A stretch of 64,000 nt of DNA from Petrosia ficiformis (lineage: Eukaryota > Porifera > Demospongiae > Haplosclerida > Petrosiidae): positions 2,865,930-2,929,929 of the forward strand of contig OX345649.1 of NCBI GenBank assembly GCA_947044365.1. Reading direction: 5' to 3'. The first letter of the stretch is position 1. The number at the start of each line of letters is the position of its first letter. Below are positions 28,401-38,000 of the stretch, piece after piece. Below the pieces are notes generated by a model that had not been told where the DNA came from, ran no database searches, and saw only the letters and a list, made by a program, of their open reading frames with translations. A program made the translations under genes and the position numbers.

Positions 28401-31400
28401 ACTATTGGAAGTTATAAGTGATATCATAATAAAACTTTATTAGGCATGATTAATCATTACTGCAAGAACGATGTTAGTATAAGTACAATCACATATCAAT
28501 GTCTATGGAGGGGGACTAGCTACTGGCATAACAGATTGTTGCAACAGTTATTATAACTTCAATTATGTGATGGAACAATAATACTATTTTAGTCTAGCAT
28601 ATTTGTTGCGTTGCTATGTATTATCTCTCCCAATACATAATTAATAATATAATTATTAATTCCTAGTACAGAACCGTAGCTACAAGTGTGATAATTTGGA
28701 AAAGAATCATGCCCAATTTTTATTGACAGAAAAAATAGAGTAGTTCAACTTATATTGGTAAGGAACTGAAATATGTGATACATTTAATGTATTTCAAGAA
28801 TGCATGTTGACTGTTTCATTATCACATGTTTGTCATCTACTCATCACATCTCATCTACTATTGGGGACTCATGAGACTCAAAGAGACTAGTTGGGACTCA
28901 TGAGACTCAGAAAGACTACTGGAGACTCATGAGACTCAAAGAGCTTAATGGGGACTCGTGAGACTCAAAGAAACTAATGGGGACTCATAAGACGAATGGG
29001 GACTCATGTGAATCAGAGAGACTTATAGGGACTCATAAGACTCACTGGAGACTTGTGAAACTATTGGGGACTCATGAGACTCAGAGATACTAGGGGGGAC
29101 TCAGAAAGACTACTGGAGACTACTGGAGACTACTGGAGACTCAGGAGACCAATGGGGACTCATGATACTCAGAGAGACTAATGGGGACTCATGAGACTCA
29201 GAGAGACTACTGGAGACTACTGGAGACTCAAGAGACCAATGGGAACTCATGAGACTCAGAGAGACCAATGGGGAATCACAGACTCAAAGAGACTCATGAG
29301 ATCTAAGAGACTGCTAGAGACTAAAAGAGGACTCATTGATTAATTAATTAATTAATATAACCACAGTATATTTGGTGCCTGCAACACCAAAAGACAGTGC
29401 CAAAATTAAACCTTACATATGTGATGACAGTGAAGTAATGAATAAGCATTCCTAAACTAGCAGTGAATAGAATCTGTTGTAACATATCCTGTGAGTACAA
29501 TGAAATTTTGGTTTTGTTTTGCATATCACTTTACATTCATTTTAGAGTGAAACGATTTCACATTTGATGACAGTGAAGTAATCAATAAGCATTCCTAAAC
29601 TAGCAGTGAATAGAATCTGTTGCAACATATACTGTGAGTACAATGAAATTCTGGTTTTGTTTGCATATCACTTTACATTAGTTGACATTCTTCACTGAAT
29701 ACACATGTAGCCAGGAACACAGATATTTAATGTCTCTTTCAGGCTACAAAAGATTATACTCTGAGGTCAAGTCTTTATTTAAGTGACTTTCAGCCCAAAA
29801 TGTCTCAAAACACATATCCACATACCTTGAACTCTAAGTTGAGCAGTAGCAGAGTCATTACCATGTACATTATCAGCTATACAGGTGTACATCCCTTCAT
29901 CTATGAGGCTCACATTATATACAGTCAGTATACTTTGAATGGTATCAGTACCCTGAGAAATAATGAAAGAGACCTTGAATTTGCAAAAAGAAAATTAGGG
30001 ATGCGTGTTATTAAATCAGTTAATGATTAATACTTATTATTTGTTATTAGCGTAATGTTTAAAAACTTTAAAATTGATTAATTAGACATGTGCAGTATTT
30101 GTTCATGCAGTTCATTAAGCATGGTTAATCATTCATACATTATTCAACAACTCAACAAAAGGAGTTTGTATAAGGACAAAGTAATAAGTTATAACAAATA
30201 AAAACACATCTCCTTATCTGATCACTATTAGTTTGTAACAAAGTCTTGCACTATTAATTTAAACTTCATTTGTAATTTTTTTTTCAGTACAATGCTTTGT
30301 CAATTAATGATCGTAATACTACAAAATCATTAACATAAAAATTGTCAATACCAACAATTAATTGTACACTCCTATAATAGAAATGTAGGAATATTCATCA
30401 TCATATTCTGACATTCACAGACCTGAATAAGATAGTTGTCAGAATTGGAGAGGGGAGTTCCATTAAATGTCCAATTAGTGATATGCACAGGTTCTGATAC
30501 TGCTGTACATTGGAAAATAGCATCTTGACCCATTACTTGATCAACAACACCAGAATTATTTGTTATCACAGGAGAAACTACAATAAGGAAAACAAGACAA
30601 TAATTAAAGGAGGGAAGGGGAAAGAGAGAGAGAGAGAGTGAGAGAGATCGAGAGAGAGAGGGAGAGATGGAGAGATGAGAGGTGCAGACCAAAAAATGCT
30701 TTGATTGTGACATGAAGAAATAGATAATTACTCACTTTCTACATCCAGGTAAATCATATCAGATCCAGTACCAATGATATTAGTAGCATTCATTGTATAA
30801 TTTCCCTCATCATCCAATTCCAGATTGAACAACAACAAAGATCTGCGATCATGAGAAAACACATGTCTAGAACCATTTAAGATTTCGCTTATGTTATCTC
30901 TTTGCAAGTACCAACGTATTCCTTCTAGGGGTACAGCAGGGACATCTCCTGATATCTGGAACTCCAGTGTAATGTCCCTAGTTTTAACCCCTATTGGAAT
31001 AGCTTCAGAAATGCGTTGTACCACAGGAGAAGCTGGAAAAAAATTGAGTCAGAAATAAATACTATAAAGCTCAAGTGTACATTAATAACGTAGTATAATA
31101 ATCTCTGGGTCATAATCCCAATTAATGCCCTTATGCTAATCTCTTTATACATTAGTGTGTCACTCCAAACATATATCCATCTGTCCATCCTCTAATATAT
31201 CTATTCATTCAAATACTGTGTACGTACTTTGCACAAGGACAGAAAAAGTATTATTACTCATATCAACTGGTGCAGATGGTCCATGAGCAAAGTTAGAGGC
31301 TAAGCATGTGTAACTACCAGTATCTAATCCATCCACATTCATAATCTCCAAAGTTGATAAACTTAAAACCCCTCCATCAGAAGAGATGTTCGTGGTGTAA

Positions 31401-31769
31401 ATAGTGTATTTCTCATTGTCCGTTATCTGCATGAATGGAATGGAAAATCCAGATCTGCTCCATGTTATATCTGGTGAAGGAAGACTAAAGAAAGTACAGC
31501 TCATGTTGATGGTCTGAGTTTCATTCACTTCAGCAAGACCTTCACTATCTTGAAGTACAGGAGGATCTACAGATAAAAGAATGGAGCATATGAAAAGGAT
31601 TAAACTTTAAAGTAGAATAATACAAGAGACAATCATGATATCACTAACAACTATTAAGCATTCAATTAATAGCTTATCACATTTTTAGATGGTGTTCATG
31701 AGATTCTCGTGATTAGGAGGAGGAGGATCCCAGGTTTCCTCCTCTGTATCAAAGTTGAAAATATTTACA

Positions 31770-31828
<59 letters not shown>

Positions 31829-34800
31829 GTATATAATTATATATATAATATATATAATTATATACATTATAATTATATATAATTATATACCACATAATTA
31901 TTTTAAAACAAGACACTTACGATTAACAGTGAAGGTGGCACTCTCCGAGTCTGTCATTACAGGACTCACTAAGTTATTCTCAGCTCTACAAACATAAGAC
32001 CCAGAATCATCAAAATCCAAATTATTGAAAAACAAAATACTTGTACGTGTGAACTCATTCACATATGTATCAGTGGACAGGTCAAGATCATTAGAAGGGT
32101 CAAGTTGTATGCCATCTTTGATCCAGGTGATATTAGGTACAGGAGAGCCAAATGCTTGACATGTCAGGTTTGAGGTCTCATTGAATATACCAATAGTATC
32201 AAAAGGTGGTGTAGTGATTATTGGAGTAACTGCGTTAATGAATGTGAAAAGAACAACAAAGAATATATATATATATACACGATTGTTTTATTTGGTATTG
32301 CTATAGTTTAACACATTTCAGTACATTGTTGAAATCAAAGTAGATAATATATTGGACATATCTTAGGAGCTCATTGGCACAAAATCACAATTGATAGCAA
32401 AGTAGAAAGGTGCATCACCACGTTAAATAGGTCTAGGGAGAACACTATCTCAGTGTGTATAATTATGTTATACAAGACACACTGTAAAGTGGAATATGTT
32501 GCTTTGGGTGGGTGGTCACTTTAATAACAGCATATATGTTTCTCATAATTTAAATAACTGAAATATTAGTAGGCTTACTAAAATAGTTTAGTTAACGAAC
32601 TAAAACTGCCAATTATCGGTAAATTTTATTTACGGTTATTACGGTATACCTGTAATTAAGTTATACATTATTTCATAATGCCTAACTAACAAAGGGCTTG
32701 AGTATGTTATGTTATATTGTTAATCATGCCTAATATCTCAAATTAGATATACAAAGAAGGTTTGGAAATCTATAATTACGTAATTAAAATATTTTATTTA
32801 CTTTTTTGTACATTTTATAGACAGGGTAAGGAAATTGAAACTGCAGGTGGTATTATAACAGCATCGTGACATACATGTATTCTAGAATACATGTATGTCA
32901 CGATGCTGTTATAATACCACCTGCATGACCAATTAAATTATAATTTCTATCCCACTATGCTAACCAATAAATTTAAAACAGCATAATAATTAAACGTTTC
33001 TCTATATTTGTTGTGTGATGACTAATAATCATTACTGATGAATTTCTCATATCTCAAACTCAACAAAAGATTATAGTTACTTGTTTTTCCATTCTTCTTA
33101 CTTTTTCAGCTACATCTAGTAATTGTAGTTTCCACAAGCAAATTTCACCCTACTGGTCAATTAATTGACCAAGCCCCACAAAATGATGCAACTTCCTTAG
33201 CTACGTATACAACGTATATGTGACATAAAACATACATTGAACCCATGGGGCATGGGAAGTAATCATAGGCCATCAAAACCACACAGTGGATGCATGGCTG
33301 ATATATACAGGTTATTATTAACCAAGCTTTTCCAACATGATTCTCAAATGCCTACATCTACCTGTTATGAGAATATTATGCTAGCATAATATTCAGACCT
33401 AATTTAATTATAGTTAGCTAAAATAACACTGCGGTACATTCCACATGTAAATGAGATGTACTGGTGATTGTTATTATAACTGAATAACTATCGTTATTTT
33501 TTAAAGTTAGTAACTCTAGCACCTCAGATCCAATGGTGCATGATAAAGCTGTGGTAAGTACTAATGAGCACACACACACATAACTTAATTATACAATATA
33601 ATTGTAATATCATAATAATATAACAACCTTGAACTTCTAGATGAGCTGTATGATTCTGAGATCCATGAACATTTGTAACAACACAAGTATAATCATCAGT
33701 GTCATTCATTACTGCATCATATACTGTTAGTATTGACACTGTCTCTCTCTCCATTAATCCAGGCATCTCAATAATAGTATACTTATCAGATATACCATTA
33801 ATAATACTGTCACCCTTGAACCATTGAGTGGTGTGCATTGGTTCAGATGTTGCTCCACATACAAGTGAAGCGTTATGGTTTTGTAGGACATTAGTGTCAT
33901 CAGGAGCCATAGTTATCTCAGGAGCAGCTGAAAAACGGGATGGAAATAATTATTAATAAACTAATAATGGACTAGCTTAATACCACCTTCAGTGGTTTAA
34001 GCTAGGCAAGTAGTGTACTATGGTCATGACCCCGCCCACCCCTTCCTTGTTATTTTTATACCTTGTCGCAGCTGTATATAGTAGTGCTGGTCTGTGTATT
34101 TCAAAACATCTACGTGCGCGTGCGAGAATCTCTATCAATTGTTAGCTGGGCTTCTCCTTTATATCAGTTAGTGTTGTACGTGTTTGTCTATGTCTCTCCC
34201 TATCCAAAGATCTCCAAACTCTCTTTCTACTACTCTCTCTAATTCTGTCGCTGATTACTGTCTATCTCTTCTGAACGGTTAAATGTCAAATTCACTGTCA
34301 ACGCCTTCTTTTATTACGTCACGTCAATCAAAGCGTGCATCAACGTTTAATTTTCTGGGTCTTTGTTGCGGGTGAATTTGTGACAGACAGACAGACAACG
34401 GTATTATTATATAGATGAATAGTCATTGCTATATTTACTGACTATTGTAGGATATACAGAATTGATGAGTAAATTAATTCATTAAAGTAATTTCAAAGCT
34501 AAACTGTGCTCACAGACATAGCTAACATAGAATTGTGTGAAAGTAAGGTTTGGAAAAAAACTAGCATGAACTTCTAGCAGAAGTGTGAGTATAGATTTAT
34601 ACGCTGAGGTAAAGGTTTCTATCCTGAATGCAGAGGCATAAGGTTTGATAAATCAGTAGAAACTGTACAAAGGTGTCTAATGTTCCTGGTAGCTTTAATA
34701 ACCACTTATCAAACCTCCCAGGAACATTTACCAACCTCATTTATTGGAATCTGACTGGTCTGTTTACCACTGGCATGGTAGAATTAATTTAATAAATGAT

Positions 34801-34967
34801 ATTCCTACAATGGCGGGAATGTTTGCTGATTGAAATAGTAAAAGTAGACATAATTCTGATTACAAGGAAAAATTAGCAGTTAGTAAATACTAATTAAGTG
34901 ATCTAAGTAAATAGAATACATACAAGTAATGCACATATGCATATATCTATCCATGCATGCTGCACGT

Positions 34968-35049
<82 letters not shown>

Positions 35050-38000
35050 CATCTGTTGCAATAATCAATTAAAAACGCCACTTAAGGTTAATTAGGAGAC
35101 CACATATCTATAGGCAAAAGAATAGCCCCCAGTTCTGGTTCCCAAGGCCAGACTATTTGTGTCAAGAGGTCCAGTAACATCAAAGCATCAAAGTATATAG
35201 GAATGTTAACAGTTAAGATTGTTAAATAGAATATACATGTACATGTAACAAAGTCTATGGAGGAAAATTCCTTCTATCAACGTGTGCAAGCAGCTATAGA
35301 GTGGTCAGCTATCTGTCTGTCTGTCAGAATACAGGCAATTGAAATTATTGACAGCAAGCACATTAATCACACTGCCCCTGTGTCAACACATTCTCAAAAC
35401 ACACACACACACACCTTCAATATCCAATGTAATGAAATACTGATCAGTACCAGCTTCATTAGTAGCAGTTATAGTATACTGTCCTTGATCATCATGAATA
35501 AGATCAGTAATGGTTAGACTTAGTCTATCATCAGAGAAAGAATATCTTGATCCAGTTGACAATGTTATAGTTAGCTGAGATGAATCAGAACGAAATTTCC
35601 ATATAACATTTGATGGTTTAACAGATGGAGAAGCATTGTCTATAACAAATGTTAGTATGATGTCATTATATACAATACCAAGCACAGGAGAACAAGATGG
35701 GAATCTGATGGTAGGAGGAACTAAAGGAAGGTATGAAGATATAATAATAACAATCAAAATTATGAAAATACATTTTCAATGAAATTTGTGCCAAACACTT
35801 CAGCAAAAGTAAAATGACCAGAAAAGCTGTGAAGATGTACATGTACACAAACAGTACACATTCACATACATGCACATGTACACAAACAGTACACATTCAC
35901 ATACATGCACACATATACATGTATACATACATGTACACACCACACATCACAAAAGAAAATATACAAGCCTACTCTCTCATACAATTAAAATTATAATTAA
36001 CATGCCATTTTTTGTATTTCTCAGAATAAAATCTAACTCTACATGGTAAACATCCTGTCAATGTTAATGGCATTCACTATTATTTGTATTCAATATTCCC
36101 CTTTACTACACAATTTAATTGAACTTAGAGTTGTTGTGGTTACTGCTATCTTGTATATGAATACGTACATCCTACCTTAATCACAATCTACTATAAACAA
36201 TAATTATTAATGAGACCTATCAACTGGCAAGTGATATGTAAACATGTTATTCAACTTAGAAATGTTAAATATCAGAAAAAATGTATCACTAAAGATATAT
36301 GATCATTTATTGTATCATGACTTTCACAAGTTTTCATTGAAAGTGCACTGAAAGTATATTACAGAGTGCTAATTGAATTTGATGTAACACTGTACATGAA
36401 GATACAATGACAGATACATTTCAAACTGTATTCATTAAAAATAGGTGTCAGTAATGTAAGAATGTAACACATACACAGACATACATACACAAAGAGACAC
36501 AGACACATACACACACATAAGTAATAATTATTAATATGCCATATACTGATTGACATGTGTAAACATCTATAATGTTAGTATTACCTTGAACTAGTAGTTC
36601 AGTTGTTGCATTTTCAGGAGTCCCAATGAAATTGTCTATACCATTAACAGCAGCACAAGTGTAATTAGCTTCATGTATATTTCTGATACTGTTGTTAATA
36701 AACAATTCAGACACTTGAATCTGTAGATTAGACTCGTTAATAAAGCTATAAGTTTCAACAGTAATATCTCCAAAGGTTGTAATAGGTGTGTTGGGATCTT
36801 TACTGGAGTACCAATTAAGAGTGGGTGGAGGGATACCAAATGATGAACAATTACTGTCAGCTGGATTTGTTTGGTTGACTACTTCAATGGGTTTAGCTGA
36901 TGTAGAAGGTGGGTCTGTATGATCAGAGCATATACAAAAATTAGTAAAAATACATCAAATGGAATGTTGAGAATATATACTCCTACAAGATTAAACAAAC
37001 ATATCTACAGACATATATAGACATACTATTGACAGTTTTGACAAATCAAGAGATTCATCATTGTTCCTATCATTTAGCATACACTAACCAATAATCTAAT
37101 CAACACAAAATGGATATATCATCCTGTAATATACATGAACTTTGAAATTAATATCCATAGATATATATATATTATGTCATTCTGTATAACAACTAATACA
37201 AAACTTACATTGTACAAAGACCTCCACCTCGTTAGAAAAAATCGTTTCAAATGTCACCAAGAAGTTGGTAGCAACACAAGAATAATTCCCACCAGTTGAT
37301 AAAACAGAATCTGTTATGGTGAGTTTACCAATAGCAGAAAGTTCTGGTTGATTAGGAATTATATCTTCTTCAAACGAAGCAATTCTCTGCTCAATACTTG
37401 TGAGATTTTGACCATTTTTCTGCCAGTAGATGTTAGGAGAAGGAAATCCTCTAGCTTCACATGTAATTTCATCCTCACCTCCAGCTGTTATGTTAGATGA
37501 TACAGGTTGTGTCAATATGACAGGAAACACTATAACAACAAAAAGAGAGAAGTATGACTAATATAAACTGTTACTGGACATCACTCCACACGTAATATAG
37601 TATGTCTAAAAACGTATACTACATGTATACTATTTATACCTTGAATTTCTAAAGTCACTGAATTATCATTTGATCCATGTTCATTACTAATAACACATGT
37701 GTACTCTCCATTATCAGCAAACTCAAGATTAAAAATAGTTAATGAACCATAGTTCTGATCACCAAACAGACCGATGAAATATTTATTACTGTTAACAGGA
37801 TCAATAGTGACATCTTTAAATTTCCAGGTAACTAAAGGAGTAGGTTCACCAGTGGGGAAGCAAGGGAAAGTTACATTCTCCCTTTCATGAATTTTTCTAT
37901 TATCTGGTGGTATTATTTGAAAGGCCGGTTCACCTTTTTGGAAAAAGAGAAAAATATTGTTGTTAAAATATTAAGCTAGAGGAGTTGTCATGTGTATAAT

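Noticed and set aside
34000..34420. Host gene in the GC-richer stretch
   Set aside because: No sustained open frame on either strand; ends in a GACA repeat, more like a transposon remnant.
23446..35048. Possible CRISPR array or prokaryotic feature among the tandem repeats
   Set aside because: Repeats have no unique spacers of constant size and the DNA is clearly eukaryotic.
34880..35068. Val-Cys repeat open frame
   Set aside because: Translation of the (CA)n microsatellite.
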